Assembly (NCBI GenBank): GCA_903877135.1
Contig: CAIRCN010000056.1
Coordinates: 62,001 to 126,000 of the forward strand
Reading direction: 5' to 3'
Source: an uncultured Opitutia bacterium
GTDB taxonomy: Bacteria > Verrucomicrobiota > Verrucomicrobiia > Opitutales > Opitutaceae
Length of the DNA stretch: 64,000 nucleotides
Position numbers and translations under genes: made by a program. The notes beneath the pieces are model-generated. The model was given only the letters and a program-made list of their open reading frames with translations, did no database searches and was not told the DNA's origin. The stretch's first letter is position 1. Each line of letters starts with the position of its first letter. Shown here piece by piece: positions 8,431 to 17,205 of the stretch.

Positions 8431-9632
8431 CCCTGCCGCTCGTCATCTATCGCTCGCTGCGGCAGCACGCGCTCTCGACGGTCATCACCGCGGGCAGCAT
8501 CGCGCTGGCGTGCGGGCTGCTCATGTGCGTGTGGACGGTGAAGACACAGTCGCAGGTGGCGTTCACGCAGACCACCGGCGGATTCGACGCGGTGCTGGGC
8601 GCGCGGAGTTCGAAGCTGCAGCTCGTGCTAAACGCGATTTTCCACCTGGAGGCGTCGCCCGGGAACTTGGCGTGGAGCGATTACGAGGCGATTAAGCGGC
8701 ATCCGGCGGTGAAGGCGGCGATCCCGATCGCCGTCGGCGACAACTTGCGCGGCTTCCGGCTCGTCGGCACGCTGCCGGAGCTTTTTGCCAGCGTGGAATA
8801 CGCGCCGGGGAAGAAATACGCGCTGGAGGTGGGCGGGCGGGTGTTTCAGGGTGGGGCGAAGGAGGCGGTGGCGGGCAGTTTCGCGGCGGCGCGGCTGGGG
8901 TTGAAGGCGGGCGTCACGTTTCACCCGTTTCACGGGCTGGCGTTTGACGAGAAAAACCGGCACGCGGAGACCTACACCGTGGTCGGCGTGCTGACGCCGA
9001 CGAACACGCCGGCGGACCGCGTGATCTGGATTCCGCTGGCGGGCGTGCAGACGATGAGCGGGCACGATCCACGCGCGGCGACTGACGTGAGCGCGGTGCT
9101 GGTGCAACTGCGGGCGCCGACAGCGGGATTCATGATGGACATGATGTATAACAAGCAGGGCAACCGGCTGACGTTTGCCTATCCGGTGGGCACGATCATC
9201 GCGGAGCTGTTTGGGAAGATCGCGTGGTTCGACCAGGTGCTGACGCTCGTGGCCTATCTGGTGGCGCTGGTGGCGGCGGGTTCGGTGCTGGCGAGCATCT
9301 ACAACTCGATGAGCGCACGGCGGCGCGACCTGGCGATTTTGCGGGCCTTGGGCGCGCGGCGACGGACAATTTTCGGCGCGGTGGTATGCGAGGCGGCAGT
9401 GATCGGCGCGCTGGGCGCGTTGACAGGCTACGTAGTCTATTTCAGCCTGCTGGCAGCGGTGGCGAGCCTGATCCGCACACAAACGGGCGTGGTGATCGAG
9501 GTGTGGCACTGGCAACCGGTGCTGGCCTACAGTCCCCTGGCGATGATTGGCCTGTGCGCTCTAGGTGGTGTGGTGCCGGCGTTCAAAGCCTACCAGACGC
9601 CTGTGGCAGAGACGCTCGCACCTCTGGCATAG
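8427..9632 (+). CDS. FtsX-like ABC transporter permease (MacB/LolC class)
   Basis: A 401-residue inner-membrane protein. One transmembrane helix near the N-terminus (VITAGSIALACGLLMCVWTV) is followed by a large periplasmic MacB_PCD-type domain and a C-terminal FtsX domain with three helices, including LTLVAYLVALVAAGSVLASI and the coupling stretch MSARRRDLAILRALGARRRT. It is coupled to the ATPase gene by a 4-base overlap, so the pair forms a complete two-gene transporter. Cargo is unknown; no adaptor or outer-membrane partner is adjacent. Confidence 0.9.
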   Translation: MTLPLVIYRSLRQHALSTVITAGSIALACGLLMCVWTVKTQSQVAFTQTTGGFDAVLGARSSKLQLVLNAIFHLEASPGNLAWSDYEAIKRHPAVKAAIPIAVGDNLRGFRLVGTLPELFASVEYAPGKKYALEVGGRVFQGGAKEAVAGSFAAARLGLKAGVTFHPFHGLAFDEKNRHAETYTVVGVLTPTNTPADRVIWIPLAGVQTMSGHDPRAATDVSAVLVQLRAPTAGFMMDMMYNKQGNRLTFAYPVGTIIAELFGKIAWFDQVLTLVAYLVALVAAGSVLASIYNSMSARRRDLAILRALGARRRTIFGAVVCEAAVIGALGALTGYVVYFSLLAAVASLIRTQTGVVIEVWHWQPVLAYSPLAMIGLCALGGVVPAFKAYQTPVAETLAPLA

Positions 9633-9644
9633 GTGGGCCAGAGG
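9621..9644. terminator. Hairpin at the convergent ends of the permease and the cyclophilin-type gene
   Basis: CCTCTGGC (9621-9628) pairs with GCCAGAGG (9637-9644) around an 8-base loop that contains the permease stop codon. It lies between two convergent genes. No T-run follows on either strand, so termination is uncertain. Confidence 0.4.
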
Positions 9645-9654
9645 CGGAGGCCGA

Positions 9655-11709
9655 TTAGTAAACTTCGTAAACCTCAACGAGCGCGATGCCGGTCGCGCCG
9701 TTTACCCCGCTAACTTGCGCGGTATAGACGCCGGGCGGGAGCGTGAGCAGAAGCACGGACTCGTAGGCGGACGTGAGGGTGAAGGCGCCGACCTGGGTGG
9801 CCGCGGTGGAAAGGCTGCTACCGCCGCCCCAGTTGTCGTTGGTGGCGACAAGCGTGCTCGTGCCATTTTTCGCCTGATAGAGGCTGAGTTGCGGATCGGG
9901 CAGACAGCCCGTAACACCGTAACCGGCAAGCGTGGGGCCGACGCCACGGATGAGCACCGTGCGCGGAGTGCTGCCGCTGATGACGAAACCGGCGATCAGG
10001 ACGCCGCCGCCGGTGCCGACCTGCGCGCGAGCGGAGATGTTGACGAGGCGGGGAGTGGTGGCGGTGTAGGTGGAGTTGGCGGCGTAAATCTCGGCCAGCA
10101 CCTGGCCGGTGGTGTTGGCGACGCCCGAGGCGAGCACGGCATACACACCGCCAGGGAGCGATGTCACCAAGGCCGCATCCTTGCTGTTAGTGTTGGGGAG
10201 CGCGAAGGCGCCTACGGCGGCAGCGGTCGCGACAATTTGCGGGTCGCCACCCCAATTGTCGTTGGCCGCGACGATGGTGCCGTCGGACTGGCGGTTTAGG
10301 ACGAGAGCGGGATCGTTCAGCACCTGTCCAGCCGGCACACCGTAGGGGATCAGGCCCGGACCGATGCCGCGCACGAGGACGGGGATGTTACCGCTGTTGC
10401 CGGCGCCACCGATGACGAAGCCGACGTTGAGCACTTGCGCGCCGGTCCCGGAATTGGTGTTGACGGAAAGGTTGACGAGACGGCCGGGGTCGGCACTCGT
10501 CGACGCGACCGTGAGCGTGGCGGCAGTGCTGACGACGAAACCCTGAAGATTGATGATGGTTACCGAGTAGTTGGCCGCATCGGTCGCGGAGATGTTGCGC
10601 AGCAGCAAATTCGCGTCGGTGGCACCGACAATATCGACGCCGTTCTTGTGCCATTGGTAGGATGGCAGCGGATAGCCGGTGGCGTTGACCGAAATGACCG
10701 CCGTGGATCCCGCGGGCATGGTCATGTTGGCGGGCTGGTTGATGATGCTGGGGGCAGATGGTGCGATTATGGAAACAGGCACGATGCCATCGGCGTAGTT
10801 GCCGTCGGTGTCGGCAACGCGGATGGTGACGAAGGTGGTGCCGCTGGCAGCGACAGGAGTAACCACCAGCGCGCTGCCGGAGATCGTTACGGTTGCCACA
10901 GCGGGGTTGGAATTAGCGGTGACCGAAAGAGCAAGGATTGTGTCGGCGTTCGCAGTGGAGGGGTAAAGGGGTAGAGAGCGGATGCTATTGAGCACCAAAT
11001 AATTATTAAGTTGGATGAGGGTCGCGCCCGAACCTAGGGCAAAATTCTGCAGCGGGAGGTTCAATTTTTGGACTCCATTCGCATCGGTCCCGGTGTTCCA
11101 GGTAGGAACTGCACCCAAGGCATCGACCACAGTCATGCCGGAGCCAAGCACGCGGCCAAAGACAGTGAAGCCGGTGCCACCGGCGGCATCTAGGTAGGTG
11201 TTGTCCTTTAAATTGAAATAAAAACCCGAGGTGGCACTGTTCGGGTTGGCCGCGTCGTTTTGCGACATACCGATCGTGCCGCGGGTGTTGGACCAGTAGG
11301 GTTCATTGGCGATGGCGGCGTTTTGGGCGATCAGCACGGGCGTGAGCGAATACGTATAGAGGCCACCCGCGAGCATCTGGTAACTGGGATCACGATAATC
11401 GAAGATAGTCTGGTTGTAGGCACCCGTGGTTACGTAGGAGAGGAAATTGGTCACCGTGAGCTTATTGGTGGAATTGAAGAGCTCCATGTTGAACTTTCCC
11501 AGGCTCGTGTCCCATTGCACAAATGAGCCCGTCATGGACACGCCGGGCAGGCCGAAATAGGTGCGCAGATCGAAAGAGACTGCCCCCGCGCCCGGAGAGG
11601 CGACGAAAGTGGTCAGGGGCTTCAACACGGCCGGCAGGGTGGATTGTGCCCAAACTGGCAGAATGGCGGCAGAGAGGCAGAGCAAGAGGACGAGACGGCG
11701 GAAAATCAT
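9655..11709 (-). CDS. Exported cyclophilin-type peptidyl-prolyl isomerase with Ig-like and verrucomicrobial repeat domains
   Basis: A 684-residue protein. Signal peptide MIFRRLVLLLCLSAAILPVW ends near AQS. A cyclophilin-like domain (about residues 35-220) shows FNMELFNSTNKLTVTNFLSY, MSQNDAANPNSATSGFYFNL and FTVFGRVLGSGMTVVDAL. An Ig-like segment follows (QPANMTMPAGSTAVISV to the YQWHKNG and ATDAANYSVTI motifs). The end holds two copies of a repeat of about 115 residues (RLVNLS or RLVNIS, GFVI, RGIGP or RGVGP, NDNWGG, GVY and AEIY/VEVY) that is common in verrucomicrobial surface proteins. The start was moved to the signal-peptide Met. Probably periplasmic or surface folding factor or adhesin; whether the isomerase site is active was not established, since several catalytic positions differ by eye. 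Confidence 0.82.
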   Translation of the reverse strand: MIFRRLVLLLCLSAAILPVWAQSTLPAVLKPLTTFVASPGAGAVSFDLRTYFGLPGVSMTGSFVQWDTSLGKFNMELFNSTNKLTVTNFLSYVTTGAYNQTIFDYRDPSYQMLAGGLYTYSLTPVLIAQNAAIANEPYWSNTRGTIGMSQNDAANPNSATSGFYFNLKDNTYLDAAGGTGFTVFGRVLGSGMTVVDALGAVPTWNTGTDANGVQKLNLPLQNFALGSGATLIQLNNYLVLNSIRSLPLYPSTANADTILALSVTANSNPAVATVTISGSALVVTPVAASGTTFVTIRVADTDGNYADGIVPVSIIAPSAPSIINQPANMTMPAGSTAVISVNATGYPLPSYQWHKNGVDIVGATDANLLLRNISATDAANYSVTIINLQGFVVSTAATLTVASTSADPGRLVNLSVNTNSGTGAQVLNVGFVIGGAGNSGNIPVLVRGIGPGLIPYGVPAGQVLNDPALVLNRQSDGTIVAANDNWGGDPQIVATAAAVGAFALPNTNSKDAALVTSLPGGVYAVLASGVANTTGQVLAEIYAANSTYTATTPRLVNISARAQVGTGGGVLIAGFVISGSTPRTVLIRGVGPTLAGYGVTGCLPDPQLSLYQAKNGTSTLVATNDNWGGGSSLSTAATQVGAFTLTSAYESVLLLTLPPGVYTAQVSGVNGATGIALVEVYEVY

Positions 11710-11925
11710 CGGCAGCGAGGTGAAAAGTAAAGACGGTGAGGCGAAGCGAAAGTTCCGGGCAAGGTTAAAAACTGGAAATTTACCCGGAACCAGTGCTGTT
11801 GATTGATTTCTGCAGCACGCTTGAACCGAAAATGAAAGTGGCACCATGTTGTCTGTGCGCTCCAACGCGGCTACATTTTTTTGAGTATGATCCAAGGATG
11901 GACACAACGAAAAACGGGAAAGGAA

Positions 11926-11953
11926 AAGGGCGGAGACTTGCGTCTCCGCCCTT
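11926..11953 (-). terminator. Intrinsic terminator of the TonB-dependent receptor gene
   Basis: On the minus strand, a perfect 12-base stem (AAGGGCGGAGAC pairing with GTCTCCGCCCTT, 4-base loop) starts 32 bases after the receptor's stop codon and is followed by a T-rich tract (TTCCTTTTCCC then TTTTT). It is the clearest terminator in the window. Confidence 0.85.
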
Positions 11954-11985
11954 GAAGATTTTCGCTCAGATGAGCGGAGACCGGA

Positions 11986-14900
11986 TCAGAACTTCAGGGT
12001 GTTGATCACGAAGAGCTGACGGCCGGGGGACGGGATGGGGCCGCCCTCAAAGTAGAGCTTGTCCATCACGTTCTGGAGATTGGCCGAGGTGCTGATCTTG
12101 TAGCCGAAGATTTCCCACGGATACGTCACGCTCGAGTCGAACACGAAGTAGTTGCCGGCTTGGAAGCCGTTGCGGGCCGGATTCCAGTCCACGCTGCGGG
12201 AAACCACAGACTTGGACGAGAAGCGCGTGCCGATACCAATCTGCAGGCCCTGAGCAGGACCGGCGGTGAAGGTATACTTGCTGAACGTGTTGAACCGATA
12301 CTGGGGCGTATACTCGACGCGCTGCTGATAATAGAGATCATCATTGGTGCGCGCCTGGATACCGGCGAAGGTCGTGGTCGACAGAGCATTGTAAGCAGCC
12401 GAGCCCGGATGAGGAACCGTGGGGTTGTCATTGGTCTTGGCCACGAACAGATCAGACATATTGATCATGCTCTGGAAGTTGCGGATCGGGGTCCAGATGA
12501 CTTCCGCTTCGACACCTTCAACCGTGTTCTTGATGCCGAGAGCGCGCCAGCGAAGATTGCGTGCGCCGTAGAAACGACTGGACGATGGGAAGATCGTATA
12601 GTTGTTCGCGTAGTTGAGGGGCTCAGCGGCCTGCGCCACTGTGTCGTCGATGCGCTGATTCTGCCGGTAGGCGGAGAAGAGCGAGATCGTGCCAGTGAGT
12701 TTGTTGTCCCACATGCTGGACTTGAGGCCGACTTCCTTGCTCATGCCGATCTCAGGCTTGAAGAACGCATCGGCACCAATGCTGTGGAATACCGCCAGCA
12801 GGTCGGCCGCTGACTTGATCGTGGCACCACGGTAGGTGAAGTAGTTCTGTGACGTCTTCGCAGCGCCGGAATTGTCCGTCGTCTGCGCGGCATATCCCAA
12901 CGCATCGCTCACCATCGGGTTAATGTCGGTGACGTAATAACCACCGGCGATGGTGGAAGAGTTGAACTTAAACAACTTGGAAACCGAGACATAAGCCGTC
13001 AGATCCTTCTTGAGATCATAGGCCATACCCGCCATCCATGACGTGCCGGCTTGGCGGGAGAAGTTGCCGATAAGATCGTCGGCATAACCTAGATCGTAGC
13101 CGTTGGCCTGGGGAGGCGTCGTGGTGGAAGTGGTCCACTGATAGGGGCTGGGTGCAAACCACGGGAAGTTGCTCACGAGGTATTGGCCGCTGTCGCGGTG
13201 TTCCTCACGGCGCATACCGGCGATGATATTCAGGCGATCATTGAGCAGCGAGCCCTGATAGTTGACGTAGCCCGACTGATCTTGGGTGGCGTAGCCGTCG
13301 AGCGCAGGGCGGTCGAACAGCACGATCTTGGAGATGTCGGGGGCGATTTCATAGCCGGGGTCGAACTCCGTGTAAACCTGCTGGACGGTCTTGATGACGC
13401 CGTAGCGGTCGCGGATGACCTGATCAACGCGGGGGGCGTTGCTGTTAACCATCGACTGCGGCACGAGCATGAAGTTCGGATTGCCGAGCGCATTGGAAGC
13501 ACCGGGAATCTGGCCGTAGAAGGGGAACAGCGCGGTGGCCCAGCCCTGTTGGGCGACTTGGATGATGCCCGTCGGCGTGCCGCTGGCGACACTGCCGTTC
13601 GGGTTGAAGACCGCTGTGCCAGCGAGGTAGGCCGTATTGGCTGCCACGGTCGCGATTTGATTGCCGGTGAGGCGGACGCCTGTCGGTGTGACATAGGTAT
13701 ACTGGATGCCTGTCGGCTGGGCAACTTGAGTCGCACCGGTCGCGTTGGCGATGTTGATCGGCGCCAACGTGGTATTGGCGAGAAAGGGAGCGGGAGACGT
13801 CAGCGTGGTGTTCAGTGAGCCGGGGACCGCGCCATAGCTGCCCAAATTATAGGCGGAGGACAGGATCGTGCCACCGCCGTTGGCATTGTTGCCATTGAAG
13901 TTCTGGAAGACCTTGCGGGTGATGGCGCCGAAGAGCAGCTTGCTCTTGATGCCCCACTTTTCGAACTTCATCACTACGTCGAACTGGTGGTCATCCGCCC
14001 GGCGATAATAGCCGGATGAAGCGACAGAGGCCTGGGAATTCCAACGGCGACCGTCAGCATAGGGTGTAACCTGACCTTCAATGTTGTTGAAGCGGTTGTT
14101 GTCGTGCGTGAGCACATAGCGGAAGTCCAGCCAGCTGACGGGTGTGATCTCGACCGTCTCGACAAAGGTGGCGACGTCGTCCTTCGAGTAGGTGCCGCGC
14201 GCCTTGTAGTTGAAGGCATCGTCCTGGATGCGCTGCCCTTGGGCATTGGTGATTCTGGCACCCTTATTGATGACTGTCCAGAGAGGCTCAGTCGGATCAT
14301 TATCCACAATGCGCTTGGCGGCCATCCACGCGGAGATGTTGTTGAACGTAATGTTTTGGAAGGCGGCCACACTGGCTGCGCCTGCGGCGGACATCATGGC
14401 CTGAGAAGGAGCAGCGTAATCCGTGAACCACTGTTCGGGATAGCGCCAGTAGTCGTTGCTGTAGTTGTATTTTTGCTCGAGAATTTCAACTTGGCTCGTC
14501 AGACGGACCTTGCCGCTGTCAAACGGTACGAGGGTGATGTTGACGGTGGCGTTGTTGTTCTTCATGTATTCCCAGCGCTGCGTGCCACCGCTGTTTTCCC
14601 ATGAACCGATGAAGCGCATCGCGGCCTTCTTGGAGAGATAGGCGTTGTGATCGAACACGACCTTGTGCTTGTGGTCGCTGCCACCGGTGAGGGTGATGGT
14701 CGTCGGGATGTTGGCAAAGACCGGCTTCTTGGTGATGTAGTTGATCACGCCGCCGGGATAGCCTTGGCCGAAGAACACGGAGGCCGGACCCTTCACGATT
14801 TCAACACGCTCGGTGTTGTCCAAGTTGTAGGAGGTGTAACGGAACACACCGTCCTGCAGGAACGTGTTCATGGGGAAGCCACGCATCGTCATGCTGCCTT

Positions 14901-15366
14901 GGGGCGTGGCCGAGTTGGCCGGACGCGCCATGCGGAAGTTATTATCGCCGTAAGCCGAGGCGGAATAACGGAAGATGTCGTTCAGCGAGTTGATGCTCGC
15001 GTCCTGAATGAACTCGGCGCTGAACACCGAGACAAAGAGCGGCACTTTCTGAATTTCCATGCCGATACGGGTGGCCGTGACGGCGTTGGTTTTCAAATAC
15101 CCATAGTCTTTGTCGGCAGTGGCGACATAGGGGGAAAGGACGGTGACACCTTCGTCGGCCGTCGCGGTAGCGGTGGTCGAGGCGGCGGTGCCGGTGCGTC
15201 CTTCAATTTCGGCGAGACGCTTGCGGAGAGCGGCGTTCTCGTCCTGTAGTTTCTGGGCATCGTCGGCGGCCCAAGTCGCGGTCGCGGAGAGCGTGAACAA
15301 CGCTGCGAGACAGACGACCAAGGATCGCTTGGCCCTGTGAATCGAATAGCTAGGTTCTAGTTTCAT
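11986..15366 (-). CDS. TonB-dependent outer-membrane receptor
   Basis: A 1126-residue receptor for energised uptake of a ligand, probably a glycan fragment given the neighbouring regulator and glycosidases. A signal peptide (KRSLVVCLAALFTLSATATW, cut near WAA) is followed by a short charged coiled coil, AQKLQDENAALRKRLAEIEG, seen in many Opitutaceae receptors. The plug domain has VPLFVSVFSAEFIQDASINS and the VEIVKGPASVFFGQGYPGG motif. The protein ends in Phe (FVINTLKF), the outer-membrane insertion signal. It is longer than most receptors because of large barrel loops. The start at MKLEPSYS was chosen over an upstream Met because that region lacks coding character. The LacI gene lies 115 bases upstream in the same direction. 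Confidence 0.93.
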   Translation of the reverse strand: MKLEPSYSIHRAKRSLVVCLAALFTLSATATWAADDAQKLQDENAALRKRLAEIEGRTGTAASTTATATADEGVTVLSPYVATADKDYGYLKTNAVTATRIGMEIQKVPLFVSVFSAEFIQDASINSLNDIFRYSASAYGDNNFRMARPANSATPQGSMTMRGFPMNTFLQDGVFRYTSYNLDNTERVEIVKGPASVFFGQGYPGGVINYITKKPVFANIPTTITLTGGSDHKHKVVFDHNAYLSKKAAMRFIGSWENSGGTQRWEYMKNNNATVNITLVPFDSGKVRLTSQVEILEQKYNYSNDYWRYPEQWFTDYAAPSQAMMSAAGAASVAAFQNITFNNISAWMAAKRIVDNDPTEPLWTVINKGARITNAQGQRIQDDAFNYKARGTYSKDDVATFVETVEITPVSWLDFRYVLTHDNNRFNNIEGQVTPYADGRRWNSQASVASSGYYRRADDHQFDVVMKFEKWGIKSKLLFGAITRKVFQNFNGNNANGGGTILSSAYNLGSYGAVPGSLNTTLTSPAPFLANTTLAPINIANATGATQVAQPTGIQYTYVTPTGVRLTGNQIATVAANTAYLAGTAVFNPNGSVASGTPTGIIQVAQQGWATALFPFYGQIPGASNALGNPNFMLVPQSMVNSNAPRVDQVIRDRYGVIKTVQQVYTEFDPGYEIAPDISKIVLFDRPALDGYATQDQSGYVNYQGSLLNDRLNIIAGMRREEHRDSGQYLVSNFPWFAPSPYQWTTSTTTPPQANGYDLGYADDLIGNFSRQAGTSWMAGMAYDLKKDLTAYVSVSKLFKFNSSTIAGGYYVTDINPMVSDALGYAAQTTDNSGAAKTSQNYFTYRGATIKSAADLLAVFHSIGADAFFKPEIGMSKEVGLKSSMWDNKLTGTISLFSAYRQNQRIDDTVAQAAEPLNYANNYTIFPSSSRFYGARNLRWRALGIKNTVEGVEAEVIWTPIRNFQSMINMSDLFVAKTNDNPTVPHPGSAAYNALSTTTFAGIQARTNDDLYYQQRVEYTPQYRFNTFSKYTFTAGPAQGLQIGIGTRFSSKSVVSRSVDWNPARNGFQAGNYFVFDSSVTYPWEIFGYKISTSANLQNVMDKLYFEGGPIPSPGRQLFVINTLKF

Positions 15367-15397
15367 GCTGTTATTCGGGGTGGTTTGTAGTTTCCGG

Positions 15398-15425
15398 TTT
15401 TGGAGCAACGGGAGTTGTTCCAAAA
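15398..15425. promoter_or_regulatory. Long palindrome in the leader of the receptor gene
   Basis: Two 12-base arms, TTTTGGAGCAAC and GTTGTTCCAAAA, match at 11 of 12 positions around GGGA. The element lies 32 bases upstream of the receptor start. Because T's precede and A's follow the stem on both strands it is not an intrinsic terminator; an operator or an mRNA hairpin that controls the receptor is more likely. Confidence 0.5.
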
Positions 15426-15481
15426 GTCGGGAAAGTAAGGGAATTCTTAGGAACAAATGCAAGTAGTGAATTTTTGATTGT

Positions 15482-16522
15482 TCAGGCAACCGTCGGTTTG
15501 GGCGTTTCCATGGTCACCAGCGTCGGCGCCACAGTGATGCCAATGCGGCCAGTCGTCTGGGGATTGTCGATCCGCCACGCGAGGTGATCGACGACTTTGC
15601 GCAGAAGGGTCGGCAGGTTGATGTCGAGAGCGGCGGGGAGATGGTCGAGGTTGTGGTATATGACAGGATTGTAATTGCCCAGCACCGCCTCGAAGTCGCG
15701 CTCGGATTTCAGTCCGGCCTGGCGGAGCGAGCGGAAGAGCGAGCCGCAAAAATGGTCCACCGGCATGTAGAGCCCGGTGGGGCGGGGCGTAATCTGCAAC
15801 ATGCGGCGCACGAGCGAGTCGCTCTCCTCGTGCATAGGGGTGATTTCCAGATAGCTGACCCCGGGCCTGGCTTTGCCGAGGATGGTGCTGACAGCGAGGC
15901 CCAGTTCCCTGGCCCGCTCGGCAAAGGCCTTGATGCGCCATGCCACCGCACTGTAAGATGGATCCGTCGAGATGATGCCGAGGTTTTTATGCCCGCGACT
16001 GTGGAGAAAATCGGCGGCCAACCGGCCATTTAAGTCGTTATCCGGCTCCACGTAATCCCCGGCGTAAGAGGCAGTGCGCCGGGTCATGAACCACACGTGC
16101 GGAAAATCGCCCAGCTTCTGCAGACAGGCCGTCGAAGGCTCCATGCCCTGAATGATGACGCCGTCGACCAAATGCTCGGCTACCGCGCGCGGCAGCTCTT
16201 CAGGCGTGTCGGTGAACAGCACGCTCAAATCAATGCGCTGTCGCTCATTCGAGGGCTGCACCTGCAGGAGCTGATCCTGAAACCAGTTGAGGCTCGGGCT
16301 TTTCTTGGCACCGACAAACCAGACCCCTATTTTCTTGGGGGCGGCGAGCCGGGACTTGGGGCCGCGGCGGCGGTGCAAGGGCGTAGGCACGTAGTTCACG
16401 GCCGTCATGACGGCCTGCACACGGGCCAGCCGGTCGGGCGCGACCAGATGGGGTTGGTTGATGACGCGCGAGACGGTGGCTGGTGAGACCTTGGCCTTGC
16501 GGGCGATATCGGCAATAAGCAT
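15482..16522 (-). CDS. LacI family transcriptional regulator
   Basis: A 346-residue regulator. The first 50 residues are a LacI helix-turn-helix and hinge (MLIADIARKAKVSPATVSRV then INQPHLV). The rest is a periplasmic-binding-protein-like sugar sensor with GVIIQGME, RGHKNLGII and the C-terminal ligand-binding lobe. It lies between the receptor gene and the divergent glycan-degradation locus, so it probably controls both and possibly itself; candidate palindromic sites lie at 16551 and 17122. The inducing sugar cannot be read from the sequence. The start Met directly precedes the HTH. Confidence 0.92.
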   Translation of the reverse strand: MLIADIARKAKVSPATVSRVINQPHLVAPDRLARVQAVMTAVNYVPTPLHRRRGPKSRLAAPKKIGVWFVGAKKSPSLNWFQDQLLQVQPSNERQRIDLSVLFTDTPEELPRAVAEHLVDGVIIQGMEPSTACLQKLGDFPHVWFMTRRTASYAGDYVEPDNDLNGRLAADFLHSRGHKNLGIISTDPSYSAVAWRIKAFAERARELGLAVSTILGKARPGVSYLEITPMHEESDSLVRRMLQITPRPTGLYMPVDHFCGSLFRSLRQAGLKSERDFEAVLGNYNPVIYHNLDHLPAALDINLPTLLRKVVDHLAWRIDNPQTTGRIGITVAPTLVTMETPKPTVA

Positions 16523-16550
16523 GAAAGGCGGGGGCGGGGTGCCGTGAATG

Positions 16551-16571
16551 TTTCAGAAATAGGCTCTGAAA
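16551..16571. promoter_or_regulatory. Candidate operator upstream of the LacI gene
   Basis: TTTCAGA-N7-TCTGAAA is a perfect inverted repeat 29 bases upstream of the regulator's start codon. A TTGACC hexamer lies just upstream on the minus strand (16584-16589), so the palindrome would sit within the promoter and could serve autoregulation. Confidence 0.45.
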
Positions 16572-17205
16572 ATCATTGGAAATGGTCAAGTGTGTTTTTC
16601 TGGAGAAAATTCGGACGGTAGACGACAGCCTCCGAGAGCCGTTGGCATGCACGATGGAACGCCCTTTGCCAAGTTCCAGCATCAGCGCGCCAAGCCCGGA
16701 TCTCGACTCGACCAAGGAGAGCGCACGACTGCCACAACGCCTCAGAATCAGTCAGTCACCACAAACGGGAATCGTCAGACGATTCGAGCCATTTGGCCGT
16801 CGGTTCCGTCCGCCGAGCAGGGTTTGAGGCACCGTGCACATGGTAAATATTCAGGTTGGAAATGTTGCGAGTCCCAGGACAAATTTCCGCTGCTGGGTCT
16901 GGGTGGTAGAGCGAGCAAAACTGCCTGTGTTTCACGAGGTCAAAGTCGGTTGTTGCTGTTTTTAAGCGCGGGAAAAATGTCGTAATATATTTATTCATAA
17001 TACTATAATCTATAAAATTCATGCGTTGGCAACCCTGCTTCCAGTTGGCTTGGTAACCATGCACCGCCTAGGCGCAACCCTCAGAACAACTGTGGGCAGC
17101 GGCGGTAATGTTCGAGTTAAGTGTGAAAATGAAATTTCACAGAAAAGCTGGTTGAAATACCGAAAGAACCCCGCGTATGTTTATATCTTACCTCCCCTAC
17201 TCCTT
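16572..17205. other. Long divergent intergenic region of the glycan locus
   Basis: About 630 bases with no convincing gene; short open frames here lack coding character. The region is clearly richer in A+T than its surroundings, most strongly around 16975-17025, where TATAAT (17004-17009) is a perfect -10 hexamer facing the plus-strand locus but with only a poor -35. It should contain the promoter of the 17206 gene and further regulator sites. Confidence 0.55.
17122..17141. promoter_or_regulatory. Candidate operator upstream of the glycan locus
   Basis: TGTGAAA-N6-TTTCACA is a perfect inverted repeat 64 bases upstream of the first gene of the locus. Its half-site differs by one base from that of the palindrome at 16551 (TCTGAAA), though the arms face the other way. 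It does not have the spacing of a CRP site. Confidence 0.4.

Noticed and set aside
17122-17141. CRP-like binding site
   Set aside because: TGTGA and TCACA half-sites are present but 10 bases apart instead of six; treated as a candidate LacI-type palindrome.
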